Positions 34,368-43,668 are shown, numbered from the stretch's first letter. The stretch: DNA of 64,000 bases from Streptomyces sp. NBC_00663 (GCF_036226885.1 NZ_CP109027.1:2480001-2544000), one strand, 5' to 3'. The notes: a model not told the origin generated them from the sequence alone. Made by a program: numbers and translations.

Positions 34368-36491
34368 CTACGCGTCGATACGCGACCGATCCAGCGTCGC
34401 AGCCGAGCTGGAGATGAACTCCTTGCGCGGCGCCACATCGTTGCCCATCAGCAGGTCGAAGACCTGCTCAGCGGCCTCCAGGTCGGAGAGGTTCACCCGG
34501 CGCAGAGTGCGGTGGCGCGGGTCCATGGTCGTCTCCGCCAGCTGGTCGGCGTCCATCTCGCCGAGACCCTTGTAGCGCTGGATGGAGTCCTTGTACCGGA
34601 CGCCCTTGCTCTGGAACTCCATGAGCTTGTCGCGCAGCTCACGGTCCGAGTACGTGTAGACGTACTTGTCCTGTCCCTTCTTGGGCTGGACCAACTCGAT
34701 GCGGTGCAACGGCGGCACCGCCGCGAAGACACGCCCCGCCTCGATCATCGGCCGCATGTAGCGCTGGAACAGCGTCAGCAGCAGCGTCCGGATGTGGGAG
34801 CCGTCCACGTCGGCGTCGGTCATCATGATGATCTTGCCGTAGCGGGCCGCGTCGATGTCGAAGGTCCGGCCCGACCCTGCTCCTATGACCTGGATGATCG
34901 CGCCGCACTCGGCGTTCTTGAGCATGTCGGTCACGGACGACTTCTGGACATTGAGGATCTTGCCGCGGATCGGCAGCAGCGCCTGGAACTCGGAGTTCCG
35001 GGCCAGCTTCGCCGTACCGAGCGCGGAGTCTCCCTCGACGATGAACAGCTCGCTGCGGTCGACGTCGTCACTGCGGCAGTCGGCCAGCTTGGCGGGCAGC
35101 GACGAGGACTCCAGGGCCGTCTTCCGGCGCTGGGCGTCCTTGTGCTGACGGGCCGCGATGCGCGTCCGAGCGGCGGCGACGACCTTCTCCATGACGACCC
35201 GGGCCTGCGCCGCGGCGTCCCGCTTGGTGGAGGTCAGGAACGCCTTGAGTTCCTTGGAGACCACGGTGTTCACGATGCGCCGGGCCGCGGACGTACCGAG
35301 GACTTCCTTGGTCTGGCCTTCGAACTGCGGCTCGGCCAGGCGGACCGTCACGACCGCCGTGAGGCCTTCCAGGGCGTCGTCCTTGGCGATGTCGTCCTCG
35401 GCGACACGCAGCAGCTTCTTTGCGCGCAGCACCTCGAGCATGGTGCTCGTCACCGCGGTCTCGAAGCCCGCGACATGGGTGCCGCCCTTGGGCGTGGCGA
35501 TGATGTTCACGAACGACTTCAGGGTCGTGTCGTATCCCGTGCCCCAGCGCAGCGCGACGTCGACGTCGAGCACCCGGGTGACCTGGGTCGGCGTCATCTG
35601 GCCGTGCTCGTCGAGGACGGGGACGGTCTCCCTGAACGTGCCCTGGCCGGAGAAGCGGAGGATGTCGCAGACCGGCTTGTCGGTGGCCAGGTACTCGCAG
35701 AACTCGCTGATACCGCCGTCGAAGCGGAAGGACTCCTCGCCCTTGCTGCCGCCCTGGCCGAGACCGAACTCGTCGCGTACGACGATGGTGAGGCCCGGGA
35801 CGAGGAACGCGGTCTGGCGGGCGCGCTGGTGGAGGTTCTCCAGGGAGAGCTTGGCGTCCTTGAGGAAGATCTGCCGGTCGGCCCAGTACCGCACGCGTGT
35901 GCCGGTGCGGGTCTTGGGGATCTTCTTGGCCTTGCGCAGACCACTCGTGGCGTCGAACTTCGCGTCCGCCCCGGCGCCGGCGAAGGCGCCGGGGACACCG
36001 CGCCGGAAGCTGACCGCGTGGGTGTGCCCACTGCGGTCGACCTCGACGTCCAGTCGCGCGGACAGGGCGTTCACCACGGAGGCGCCCACGCCGTGCAGAC
36101 CGCCGGAGGCCGCATAGGAGCCGCCTCCGAACTTGCCGCCGGCGTGCAGCTTGGTCATGACGACCTCGACGCCGGACAGGCCGGTCTTGGGTTCGACGTC
36201 GACCGGGATGCCCCGGCCGTTGTCCCTGACCTCCACCGACCCGTCGTCGTGGAGGATGACCTCGATGTGGTCGCAGTAGCCCCCGAGGGCCTCGTCCACG
36301 GAGTTGTCGATGATTTCCCACAGGCAGTGCATCAGGCCACGACTGTCAGTCGAGCCGATGTACATGCCCGGGCGCTTACGCACGGCCTCGAGCCCCTCAA
36401 GGACGAGCAGGTGCCGCGCGGTGTAGTTGGAACCGTCCCGGTCTGCTCCTGCCAGCAGCGCTGTGGACGGCACGGACGTCTCGGCGGTCAC
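34368..36491 (-). CDS. parE: DNA topoisomerase IV subunit B
   Basis: 707-aa ATPase subunit of topoisomerase IV. The GHKL ATPase domain shows EIIDNSVDEALGG, DNGRGIPV and GGLHGVGASVVNALS; the TOPRIM domain shows EGDSA and DADVDGSHI with PIRGKILNV. I chose the GTG at 36491 because GAGGAG lies 8 nt upstream and the family starts shortly before YTARHLLVLEGLEAVRKRPGM; the frame is open to 36800. It is separated from parC by about 18 kb, as in S. coelicolor. Confidence 0.94.
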   Translation of the reverse strand: MTAETSVPSTALLAGADRDGSNYTARHLLVLEGLEAVRKRPGMYIGSTDSRGLMHCLWEIIDNSVDEALGGYCDHIEVILHDDGSVEVRDNGRGIPVDVEPKTGLSGVEVVMTKLHAGGKFGGGSYAASGGLHGVGASVVNALSARLDVEVDRSGHTHAVSFRRGVPGAFAGAGADAKFDATSGLRKAKKIPKTRTGTRVRYWADRQIFLKDAKLSLENLHQRARQTAFLVPGLTIVVRDEFGLGQGGSKGEESFRFDGGISEFCEYLATDKPVCDILRFSGQGTFRETVPVLDEHGQMTPTQVTRVLDVDVALRWGTGYDTTLKSFVNIIATPKGGTHVAGFETAVTSTMLEVLRAKKLLRVAEDDIAKDDALEGLTAVVTVRLAEPQFEGQTKEVLGTSAARRIVNTVVSKELKAFLTSTKRDAAAQARVVMEKVVAAARTRIAARQHKDAQRRKTALESSSLPAKLADCRSDDVDRSELFIVEGDSALGTAKLARNSEFQALLPIRGKILNVQKSSVTDMLKNAECGAIIQVIGAGSGRTFDIDAARYGKIIMMTDADVDGSHIRTLLLTLFQRYMRPMIEAGRVFAAVPPLHRIELVQPKKGQDKYVYTYSDRELRDKLMEFQSKGVRYKDSIQRYKGLGEMDADQLAETTMDPRHRTLRRVNLSDLEAAEQVFDLLMGNDVAPRKEFISSSAATLDRSRIDA

Positions 36492-36931
36492 GCGGTTCGC
36501 TCCTCGCTGAATTTCAGGTGTGGCCCTAGTGGGTAAAGGCGCGGCTTCAGCCGCCGCCAAGAGGGTACCGAGGCCTGGTAGAGCCGTTGTAACGCCACCC
36601 TCGTCTGAACTCACACTAGTCCAGAGTCGCATGCATGTTCGATCCCTCGTTGGAGTGAAGTACATATCACGTTCCCTTCGGGGCATGAACCATTTAGGCT
36701 CCGGGCACGTCCTCATGAACAACCGGCAACCCAGCCGGGAGGACAGACATCGACAAACAGCGCGAACCCGTAAGACACATAGACACGCAATACGGCACAT
36801 TCGCCGCCAACCGGCAGCAGACGGCCGGCCTCGAAAGATTTTTTCGAGGAGAAGCCCCGAGCGGGAACGTTTTAGGGCTGGTTGGATGTTGACCCTGGTA
36901 CGACAGCTCGTCGAGCTAGAGAAGAGGCGAC
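36492..36931. other. Divergent intergenic region between parE and a small zinc-motif gene
   Basis: 440 nt with no convincing gene. On the right side a TTGACC at 36889-36894 is a reasonable -35 for the small gene. A 13-bp palindrome AGCTCGTCGAGCT (36905-36917) lies about where transcription would begin. Further left, 36660-36790 is relatively AT-rich and unassigned. Confidence 0.5.
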
Positions 36932-37162
36932 GTGACTACTGTTCTGACCCCTGCGAGCCCGTTGACGGCCGCCGATCGCTGCGACCGCTGCGGCGCCCAG
37001 GCATACCTGCGCGTCGTCTTGCTCAGCGGCGGTGAACTGCTCTTCTGCGCCCACCACGGTCGCAAGTTCGAGCCGGAACTCAAGAAGATCGCCGCTGAGA
37101 TACAGGACGAGACGGAGCGGCTGACGACCGCTCCGGTAACGGGTCCCGAAGAAGAGCGCTGA
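36932..37162 (+). CDS. Small zinc-ribbon-like protein (DUF7455 type)
   Basis: 76-aa protein with CDRCGAQAYLRVVLLSGGELLFCAHHGRKF (spelled here as two parts: CDRCGAQAY at 17-25 and LLFCAHHGRKF), giving a CxxC...CxHH-type metal site. It starts at a GTG behind GAAGAGGCG. The C-terminus is acidic and helical. Orthologues sit beside parE in Streptomyces (from memory). Function unknown; size and fold suggest a regulator or an RNA-polymerase- or topoisomerase-associated factor, which is inference. Confidence 0.82.
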   Translation: MTTVLTPASPLTAADRCDRCGAQAYLRVVLLSGGELLFCAHHGRKFEPELKKIAAEIQDETERLTTAPVTGPEEER

Positions 37163-37207
37163 TACCTCGCACCCACGACGAGCCAGCATCGGCATCAGGC
37201 CGACATG

Positions 37208-37243
37208 CGGACGGCCGCCCCTGAAACCTAGGGCGGCCGTCCG
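37208..37243 (+). terminator. Terminator of the small zinc-motif gene
   Basis: A perfect 13-bp stem (CGGACGGCCGCCC and complement) closes a 10-nt loop CTGAAACCTA, starting 46 nt after the stop codon. Confidence 0.85.
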
Positions 37244-37444
37244 TGCTCATACCGACGATCGCTGCCGGAGTCCCCACAGGTTCCGAGCAGCCATCGATCT
37301 CAAAACCTCACAAGGCCCGACCCGTCGGCCCTCATAAGCTCCACCGGACAGGCACTCTCAGGGCTCCAACCTGCCGCCGCGCCCATGGCGCCCGGGAAGC
37401 CGGGTGGGACCACTGAACCTGCCAGGCAACCGCTCTCGGCCCCG

Positions 37445-38305
37445 TCAGGGCCCCGGGTGCGCTTCGCCGGCCCTGCCGACGCCCCACCCGAGCGTCCGTA
37501 CGATGTCGGACACCCGCGTGTACACCCCAGGGCTGCCCGGCAGCCCGCAGCCGCTCCCCCAGGACACCAGCCCGACGAGTCTGCCCTGCGCGACCAGCGG
37601 CCCCCCGCTGTCGCCCTGACAGGCGTCGCGACCGCCCTGCTCCTCGCCGGCGCACAGCATCGAGTCGGCGCGATAGGTGCCGTCCGCGTTCCCCGGGTAG
37701 GCCTGCTGGCAGAGGCCGTCGGAGAGGACGTGCAGGCGCGCGGCCCGCAGGCTGTGCGCGTAATCGCCGCTGCCCGAGATATCACCCCACCCGTACACCG
37801 TCGCGTCCGTGCCCGGTTCGTACGCCGTGTCGCCGTCGGCCGCCATTGTGATGACGGAGTCACGCGGCAGCGGCTTGGCGAGGCTGAGCACCGCGAAGTC
37901 CCCGGCGTTGGTGGCGGGGTCGTAGCCCGGGTTCACCCACGTGGCACGTACGCGGATCTCCTGGCCCTGATCCGAGAGCAGATCGGTACGCCCCGTGATG
38001 GCCTTGAGGTCGCGCACCTGGTTCGGCGGGGCCCCCAGGACGTCCTCGCCCATGCAGTGGGCCGCGGTGAGCACCGTGGTCCGGCCGACGGCCACGCCGC
38101 CGCAGAACTGCCCTGCGCGCGTACCCCCGAACCGGTCACGGCTGGACAGCGCCACGGTCCACGGGCCGTCCGAGATGTCGACGGGGAAACCGCCCACGAC
38201 GATGCTGTCGGCGGCCACAGGGGCCGCTGACGCCAGCGGTATGGCACCCGCCACGGCCGCCAGGACCAGCGACCGGTTCAGCGCCCGGGAAAAGGGACGA
38301 CGCAT
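37445..38305 (-). CDS. Secreted trypsin-like serine protease (S1 family)
   Basis: 286-aa protease. The signal peptide (about 1-32, ending ASAAPVAA) leads into an S1 domain with the catalytic triad in TAAHC (His), NAGDFAVLSL (Asp) and GDSGGP (Ser). The specificity-pocket stretch DACQGDSGG with Asp six residues before the Ser suggests trypsin-like cleavage after Lys/Arg. The mature start VVGGFPVDISDGP lacks the usual IVGG but is close, so activation may be by limited cleavage. It stands alone beyond hrdB. Confidence 0.93.
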   Translation of the reverse strand: MRRPFSRALNRSLVLAAVAGAIPLASAAPVAADSIVVGGFPVDISDGPWTVALSSRDRFGGTRAGQFCGGVAVGRTTVLTAAHCMGEDVLGAPPNQVRDLKAITGRTDLLSDQGQEIRVRATWVNPGYDPATNAGDFAVLSLAKPLPRDSVITMAADGDTAYEPGTDATVYGWGDISGSGDYAHSLRAARLHVLSDGLCQQAYPGNADGTYRADSMLCAGEEQGGRDACQGDSGGPLVAQGRLVGLVSWGSGCGLPGSPGVYTRVSDIVRTLGWGVGRAGEAHPGP

Positions 38306-38417
38306 GCGCGTTCCTCACTCTGGGGTGGACTTGGGAAACCCAGAGTGATTCACCACGCCGCCGCGCGCACCCGCGCGCCCGACGCCACGGCCGGCCCCCA
38401 CCCGCTCCCGCCCAGCA

Positions 38418-38455
38418 CGAAGGCCCGGCTTCCTCGCGGGGAAACCGGGCCTTCG
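38418..38455 (-). terminator. Terminator of hrdB
   Basis: CGAAGGCCCGG pairs perfectly with CCGGGCCTTCG (11 bp, extendable) around a loop containing CCTCGCGGGG, 19 nt after the hrdB stop. Confidence 0.88.
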
Positions 38456-38473
38456 ACGTCGTACGACCGCGTC

Positions 38474-40009
38474 CTAGTCGAGGTAGTCGCGCAGCACCTG
38501 CGAGCGCGACGGGTGGCGCAGCTTCGACATGGTCTTGGACTCGATCTGGCGGATGCGCTCACGCGTCACGCCGTACACCTTGCCGATCTCGTCGAGGGTC
38601 TTCGGCTGACCGTCGGTGAGACCGAAGCGCATCGAGACGACGCCCGCCTCGCGCTCGGACAGGGTGTCGAGGACGGAGTGCAGCTGCTCCTGGAGGAGCG
38701 TGAAGCTGACCGCGTCGGCCGGGACGACGGCCTCGGAGTCCTCGATGAGGTCACCGAACTCGCTGTCGCCGTCCTCGCCCAGGGGGGTGTGCAGGGAGAT
38801 GGGCTCGCGGCCGTACTTCTGGACCTCGATGACCTTCTCGGGGGTCATGTCGAGTTCCTTGGCCAGCTCCTCCGGGGTGGGCTCGCGGCCCAGGTCCTGG
38901 AGCATCTGGCGCTGCACGCGCGCGAGCTTGTTGATGACCTCGACCATGTGCACCGGGATACGGATGGTGCGGGCCTGGTCGGCCATGGCGCGGGTGATCG
39001 CCTGACGGATCCACCAGGTGGCGTACGTGGAGAACTTGTAGCCCTTGGTGTAGTCGAACTTCTCGACCGCGCGGATCAGACCGAGGTTGCCCTCCTGGAT
39101 GAGGTCCAGGAAGAGCATGCCGCGGCCGGTGTAGCGCTTGGCCAGGGAGACCACCAGACGGAGGTTGGCCTCCAGGAGGTGGTTCTTGGCGCGGCGGCCG
39201 TCCTCGGCGATGATCTCCAGCTCGCGCTTGAGCTTGGGGGCGAGCTTGTCGGCGTTGGCCAGCTTGTCCTCGGCGAACAGACCGGCCTCGATGCGCTTGG
39301 CGAGCTCGACCTCCTGCTCGGCGTTGAGCAGCGGGACCTTGCCGATCTGCTTCAGGTAGTCCTTGACGGGGTCGGCGGTGGCACCGGCCACGGCCACCTG
39401 CTGGGCAGGCGCGTCGTCCTCGTCGTCGTCGGAGAGGACGAAGCCCTTGCTCTCGCCGCCCTCCTCTTCCTCTTCACCGGGCTTGATGTCCTCAAGGACC
39501 TCGTCCTCGACGACCTCGGCATCGTCCTTGCCGCCGGCGGTCTTCTTCGCCGCCGTCTTCTTGGCGACGGTCTTCTTCGCGACGGCCTTCTTGGCGGTCG
39601 TCGCCTTCTTGGCGGCGGCCTTCTTCACGGGCGCCTCGTCCTCGGCGGAGGCTTCGGCTACGGGCGCCGCGGGGGTGGCGGTGGCGGTGGCCTTCTTGGT
39701 GGTCACCGTCTTCGCCGCGACCGTCTTGGTGGCGGTGCGCTTGGCCGGACTCTTCGCTGCGACGCTCTTTCGGGTGCGCTTGGGCTCCGCGGCACTGACC
39801 ATCAGCGTCACACCCTCTTCCTCGAGGATCTGGTTGAGGCTGCGCAGTACGTTCTTCCACTGAGTGGCCGGAATCTGGTCAGCTTCGAAGGCCCGACGCA
39901 CGTCGTCGCCGGCGATCTGCCCCTCAGCCTTTCCCCGCTCAATCAGAGCCATGACAGAGACGGACTCGGCGATCTCCGGCGGGAGCGTACGGGATGTGCT
40001 GGCCGACAC
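38474..40009 (-). CDS. hrdB: Principal RNA polymerase sigma factor HrdB
   Basis: 511-aa primary sigma factor, the same length as S. coelicolor HrdB. The N-terminal region 1.1-like part is followed by a Lys/Ala-rich low-complexity stretch (about 85-165) and an acidic stretch (about 175-205). Regions 1.2-4 then follow: [46 protein letters not shown] and, at the end, [19 protein letters not shown] for -35 recognition. I chose the GTG at 40009 ([12 protein letters not shown]), with GAGAGG 6 nt upstream; the frame is open to 40132. A ShbA-like promoter lies about 165 nt upstream. Confidence 0.97.
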   Translation of the reverse strand: MSASTSRTLPPEIAESVSVMALIERGKAEGQIAGDDVRRAFEADQIPATQWKNVLRSLNQILEEEGVTLMVSAAEPKRTRKSVAAKSPAKRTATKTVAAKTVTTKKATATATPAAPVAEASAEDEAPVKKAAAKKATTAKKAVAKKTVAKKTAAKKTAGGKDDAEVVEDEVLEDIKPGEEEEEGGESKGFVLSDDDEDDAPAQQVAVAGATADPVKDYLKQIGKVPLLNAEQEVELAKRIEAGLFAEDKLANADKLAPKLKRELEIIAEDGRRAKNHLLEANLRLVVSLAKRYTGRGMLFLDLIQEGNLGLIRAVEKFDYTKGYKFSTYATWWIRQAITRAMADQARTIRIPVHMVEVINKLARVQRQMLQDLGREPTPEELAKELDMTPEKVIEVQKYGREPISLHTPLGEDGDSEFGDLIEDSEAVVPADAVSFTLLQEQLHSVLDTLSEREAGVVSMRFGLTDGQPKTLDEIGKVYGVTRERIRQIESKTMSKLRHPSRSQVLRDYLD

Positions 40010-40173
40010 GAACAACCTCTCGGAACGTTGGAAAACGGCTTCCGGCCCCGTCCGGGATGGACAGGAACCGACCACCGGCCGTGGAGATGGGCCGACGGTG
40101 CGGGCGGGGGCCGGGAAGATGCACAGCGCCATTCATGGCGTCCGTATTCCCTCCGCGGCTGTCACCTCTTAGG

Positions 40174-40200
40174 TCATCGCGTTGTTTCCACGAGCGTTAC
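40174..40200 (-). promoter_or_regulatory. Candidate ShbA-type promoter of hrdB
   Basis: On the minus strand GTAACG is followed after 15 nt by CGATGA, matching (as I recall) the -35 and -10 of the hrdB promoter driven by the ECF sigma factor ShbA in S. griseus. Transcription would start near 40166, giving a leader of about 155 nt. Confidence 0.7.
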
Positions 40201-40332
40201 GCCCAATCTGCGTGGCCCGAGTCACACCCCGTAAGCGCTCAAAAACGGTCAGACACGGGCAGAAGAGGTCACCTGCGGGCGCCGGGAGGAAAAAACATCT
40301 TGCGAACCAGCTCGCGAACCACCTAGCCCGCG

Positions 40333-40378
40333 CCGTCGGACCCCGCAGGATTCCGAAGGATCCTGCGGGGTCCGACGG
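40333..40378 (-). terminator. Strong terminator of whiH
   Basis: A perfect 19-bp stem (from CCGTCGGACCCCGCAGGAT and its exact complement) closes an 8-nt loop TCCGAAGG. It lies 74 nt beyond the whiH stop, shielding the hrdB promoter. Confidence 0.9.
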
Positions 40379-40451
40379 GAGGCGGCCCTTCGGCCGAACG
40401 GTGCCCAGGAGGGGGGAGGCACCCTCCGGCCGTGCCGCCTGCGGTGCGTGG

Positions 40452-41339
40452 TCAGTGCTCGCGCGGCGCCGGCACCACGCGCTCCACCTCCGGGTGGACG
40501 GTCAGCAACTGGCGCATCGCCGTCTCGGCCGCCGTGCCGTCGCCGGCGGCGAGGGCGTCGGCGATCCTGCCGTGCTGCGCCAGCGAGGCCTCATTCGGCC
40601 GCTCACACCCGATGACCGGGCCGCCGGACACCTGGAGCGCGGCCGACACGATCCCGGAGAGGTGCTCCAGCATCCGGTTGCCGGCGAGCTGGATGAGCAG
40701 GGAGTGGAACTCGGCATCCGCGCGGGAGAACGTCAGCGCGTCGCCCTGCGCCATGGCGTGCCCCATGATCTCCACCATGTCGGTGAGCCGCTGCTGCACA
40801 TCCTCGCGCCCATGACCGGCGGCGAGGCGCGCGGCGAGCGGCTCGATCGTCCAGCGCAGCTCGCTCAGCTCGCGACGCTGGTCGTCGCGCTGCGGCCCGA
40901 AGGCGCGCCATTCGATGATGTCCGGGTCGAGGAGGTTCCAGTCGCTGACGGGGCGCACGCGCGTGCCGACGTTCGGCCGGGCGCTGACCAGGCCCTTGGC
41001 CTCCAGGACACGGAGGGACTCGCGGACGACGGTGCGGGAGACCTCAAAACGCTGGCCGATCTCCTCGGGCACCAGGGGCCGGTCGGCGCCCAGGTCGCCG
41101 GAGACGATCATCTGGCCCAGCTGCTGGACGAGTTGGCCGTGCAGTCCGCGTCCACGGCTGCCCGCGGTCCGTCGGCCCACGCGGCCCAGCTCGGGTTCCG
41201 CGGTGTCCCAGGCGGAGGTCCCGATGCGGTCTGCGGCGGGCGCATCCGTGTAGGGGTAGCGGTCGAGTTCGCCCGGGCCGGCGAGACCGGAGTCTGCGGA
41301 GCGGGCGGCGGTCATCATGGTGTGCGCAAGGGTACTCAC
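40452..41339 (-). CDS. whiH: Sporulation transcription factor WhiH (GntR/FadR family)
   Basis: 295-aa regulator. A disordered N-terminal segment (1-60) precedes a winged HTH (about 72-140, LVPEEIGQRFEVSRTVVRESLRVLEAKGLVS) and an FCD ligand-binding domain (about 155-285). Position next to hrdB, length and the N-terminal MSTLAHTMMTAARSADSG identify WhiH, needed for sporulation septation in aerial hyphae. I chose the GTG at 41339 with AAAGGA upstream; ATGs at 41318 and 41315 lack a ribosome site. A sigma-WhiG-like -10 and an inverted repeat lie upstream. Confidence 0.9.
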   Translation of the reverse strand: MSTLAHTMMTAARSADSGLAGPGELDRYPYTDAPAADRIGTSAWDTAEPELGRVGRRTAGSRGRGLHGQLVQQLGQMIVSGDLGADRPLVPEEIGQRFEVSRTVVRESLRVLEAKGLVSARPNVGTRVRPVSDWNLLDPDIIEWRAFGPQRDDQRRELSELRWTIEPLAARLAAGHGREDVQQRLTDMVEIMGHAMAQGDALTFSRADAEFHSLLIQLAGNRMLEHLSGIVSAALQVSGGPVIGCERPNEASLAQHGRIADALAAGDGTAAETAMRQLLTVHPEVERVVPAPREH

Positions 41340-41399
41340 GGATCCTTTGTCGGCGCCGTCCCCAACTCCCTTGAGGTCTTTGGTGAAAAGCACACGAAA

Positions 41400-41415
41400 G
41401 GGTGATCGCTCACCC
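41400..41415 (-). promoter_or_regulatory. Inverted repeat in the whiH leader, candidate WhiH operator
   Basis: GGGTGA-TCGC-TCACCC is a perfect 6-4-6 inverted repeat just downstream of the predicted whiH transcription start, where a bound dimer would block its own transcription. Confidence 0.6.
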
Positions 41416-41431
41416 CGTCGCAATTGACGCC

Positions 41432-41439
41432 TTATCGGA
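41432..41439 (-). promoter_or_regulatory. Candidate sigma-WhiG -10 element of whiH
   Basis: On the minus strand TCCGATAA differs at one base from the motility/WhiG-type -10 (GCCGATAA). whiH is established as a sigma-WhiG target in S. coelicolor. The TAAA -35 is not clearly present at 15-16 nt, so the call rests mainly on the -10 and context. Confidence 0.6.
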
Positions 41440-41501
41440 AAGAAATGTGCTTTCCGTGGGGAGTTGTGCACAGAGCGGGACCGGAAGGTCGCGGACGGTC
41501 G

Positions 41502-43646
41502 TCATCGGACCCTGCTGCGCAGGCCCGTGAGCAGATATGCGCAGAGCAGAGCCATCAACGACAACGTCAGCGCCCCACCAACCGGTTGGGCGATCACACG
41601 CGCCACGGCGGACAGATAGCGCTCTCCGCCGAAGGGCCATTGCAGCAGAAACGTCTCGCGAAGCCGCAGCGGAAATCCCGCGGCCGTCCGCACAGCCGGT
41701 CCTTCCAAGGCTTTTTGTACGAGGGGTACGACGACGACGGGTACGGCGACCACGGCGGCCAGCCCGGCCGTGGTGGACCGGAAGATGCCCGCGGCCAGCA
41801 CGCCCGCCCAAGCACAGCCCACGACGAGCCCCATCCAACTCGCGCTCAGTGAAAGCCACTCGCTGGGAACTCGCGCGAGCTCCCGTCCGTACACGAGATA
41901 GAGCACTTCGGCGTCGCAGCCCACCGTGAGAAAAGCCAGCAGCAGCGCGGTGGCGGCGGAGACGACGAGCTTGGCCGTGAGCAGCCCCAGCCGCCGGGGC
42001 ACGGTGCCGCGGTCCGCCGCCAGGGCGGGGTGGCGGAACTCGTCCCCGAAGGCGAACGCCCCGAGCAGTCCCGCGCCGAGCGCCGCGGGCGGCAGCGGCA
42101 ATTCCTGCGGCCACGCGGCCAGCAGACGGTACTGCGGGGTGTGGCCGATGCGGGCGAGCAGTACGGCGGTGAGGGCGGACACGACGAGCACGGCGGCCCC
42201 GGTGAGAAACCCGGTACCGACCCCCGCGGCACGGCGCAGCTCGTACCGCAGTGGGCGCAGGGGGCTGGGGGCGGGGCGGACCGAGATGGGGGGTGGAAGT
42301 TCGGACAGGGCGTCGAGCGTGGTGACCGTCGAGGGGCGGGAGCCCCGGGCGGGGGTGGACGTCGCCTCGGACGTGGCGGGATGTGAGGCGTCTTGGGCGG
42401 AATGCGCTGACGGTGGGTCCGGCAGCGGCCGCGATCGTGACGGTGACTCCGACCGCGGTACGTCATCGGATCCCTGGCGTGGGCCGGCTGCCGTCAGTTC
42501 ACGGGCGGGGCTGCTGGAGCCGTGGGGGATGTCGGCTTCGTCTGGTGGGGTGATGTCGGCCAGGGGCGCTGAAGGGATGCCGGCCTTCTCCGCTGGGCCC
42601 GCTTCTCTCGGCACGGTGGTGGCGAGCAGGTCGGCTGACGGTGTGCCGGTCTGCTCCGAAGCATCTGACTCACCGGGCACGGTGGTCGTACCTGATCCGG
42701 CAGACGCGTCGCCGCACGTCAGCGGGGTCTCGGCATCGAGGCCATCGCCCCTCGGAGCCGTTCCCGCGCCGGGGCCCATGTCGCCGATCTCGTCCGCGAG
42801 TTGGTGGACGAGGACGCCGTGACGGAAGGCGGCCTCACCGACGTCGGCGCAGGTGCTGCCGTACACGGAGAGACGGTTGCCGCCCTCGCGGACGACCTCG
42901 ACGGAACGGTGTCTGGTGCGGGCTTCCTTAGCGAGGAGGGCCGCGAGGCGGGTGGCGTGCGGGGTCCGGACGGCGACGCGGGGCCGCAGCCGGGTGCGGG
43001 CGAATTCATCGGCCTCCTGGTCGGCGACGAGTCTGCCTTCGTCGAGCGTGACGACCCGGTCGGCAGTGCGGGCGGCCTCCTTGGGGTCGGCGGTGGTGAT
43101 CAGCACCGTGCCACCCTGGCCCGCGTGGGCGCGCAGCATGCCGTACAGCCAGCGGCTCTCACGGGCGGAGAGTCCGTCGGCGGCGTCGTCCAGGACGAGC
43201 GTGTGCGGGTCGGACAGGAGGGCGCAGGCCAGGCCGAGGCGTCGGTCCATGCCGCGCGACAGGGTGCCGAGGCGTTCCTCACGCAGGCTGACGAGCCCGA
43301 CGACCTCCAGGACCTCGTCGGCCCGCCGCACCGGAACCCCCGCGGCGGCGCACAGCATGCGCAGATGCCCGCGGACGGTGCGGGAGGGATGGCCCGGTAC
43401 GTCGCCGAGGAGCACGCCGACCTCGCGTGACGGGTGCGCGATCCGGTGCAGGGGGCGGCCTCTGAAGTAGGTGACACCACGGCCCTGTTGGAGTTCGAGC
43501 ATGAGTCTGAGCGCCGTCGTCTTGCCCGCCCCCGGCGCGCCGAGCAGCGCGGTCACGCGGCCTGCCCGGGCTTCGAAGGAGACGTCGTCGACGGCGGGCG
43601 GAAGCTCCTTGCGGGGGTTGCTGGTCAGTCCGAAGGCCTGGATCAC
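41502..43646 (-). CDS. Single-chain ABC transporter: ATPase fused to ABC-2-type membrane domain
   Basis: 714-aa fusion. The ATPase (about 1-215) has Walker A GAPGAGKTT, a diverged signature LSRGM and Walker B TLVLDDAADGLS, where the catalytic Glu is Asp. A disordered linker of about 190 residues (about 275-460, rich in Pro/Ser/Thr) leads to about six helices (470-714) like ABC-2 export permeases. I chose the GTG at 43646 by family resemblance (IQAFGLTSNPRKE); a TTG at 43655 is also possible and neither has a clear ribosome site. It lies upstream of whiH in the same direction. Substrate unknown. Confidence 0.85.
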   Translation of the reverse strand: MIQAFGLTSNPRKELPPAVDDVSFEARAGRVTALLGAPGAGKTTALRLMLELQQGRGVTYFRGRPLHRIAHPSREVGVLLGDVPGHPSRTVRGHLRMLCAAAGVPVRRADEVLEVVGLVSLREERLGTLSRGMDRRLGLACALLSDPHTLVLDDAADGLSARESRWLYGMLRAHAGQGGTVLITTADPKEAARTADRVVTLDEGRLVADQEADEFARTRLRPRVAVRTPHATRLAALLAKEARTRHRSVEVVREGGNRLSVYGSTCADVGEAAFRHGVLVHQLADEIGDMGPGAGTAPRGDGLDAETPLTCGDASAGSGTTTVPGESDASEQTGTPSADLLATTVPREAGPAEKAGIPSAPLADITPPDEADIPHGSSSPARELTAAGPRQGSDDVPRSESPSRSRPLPDPPSAHSAQDASHPATSEATSTPARGSRPSTVTTLDALSELPPPISVRPAPSPLRPLRYELRRAAGVGTGFLTGAAVLVVSALTAVLLARIGHTPQYRLLAAWPQELPLPPAALGAGLLGAFAFGDEFRHPALAADRGTVPRRLGLLTAKLVVSAATALLLAFLTVGCDAEVLYLVYGRELARVPSEWLSLSASWMGLVVGCAWAGVLAAGIFRSTTAGLAAVVAVPVVVVPLVQKALEGPAVRTAAGFPLRLRETFLLQWPFGGERYLSAVARVIAQPVGGALTLSLMALLCAYLLTGLRSRVR

Positions 43647-43656
43647 CCGAAGCAAG

Positions 43657-43668
43657 ATAGCGCGCTAT
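43657..43668. promoter_or_regulatory. 12-bp palindrome at the start of the ABC fusion gene
   Basis: ATAGCGCGCTAT is a perfect palindrome, 10 nt upstream of the GTG start and directly adjacent to the alternative TTG. It fits an operator overlapping the transcription start of a short-leader mRNA. The regulator is unknown. Confidence 0.6.

Noticed and set aside
34017..34400. Pro/Asn/Gln repeat-containing protein encoded by the gap repeats
   Set aside because: Frames are open only because of GC bias and 3n-length units; there is no ribosome site, and composition shifts abruptly into the antisense of parE.
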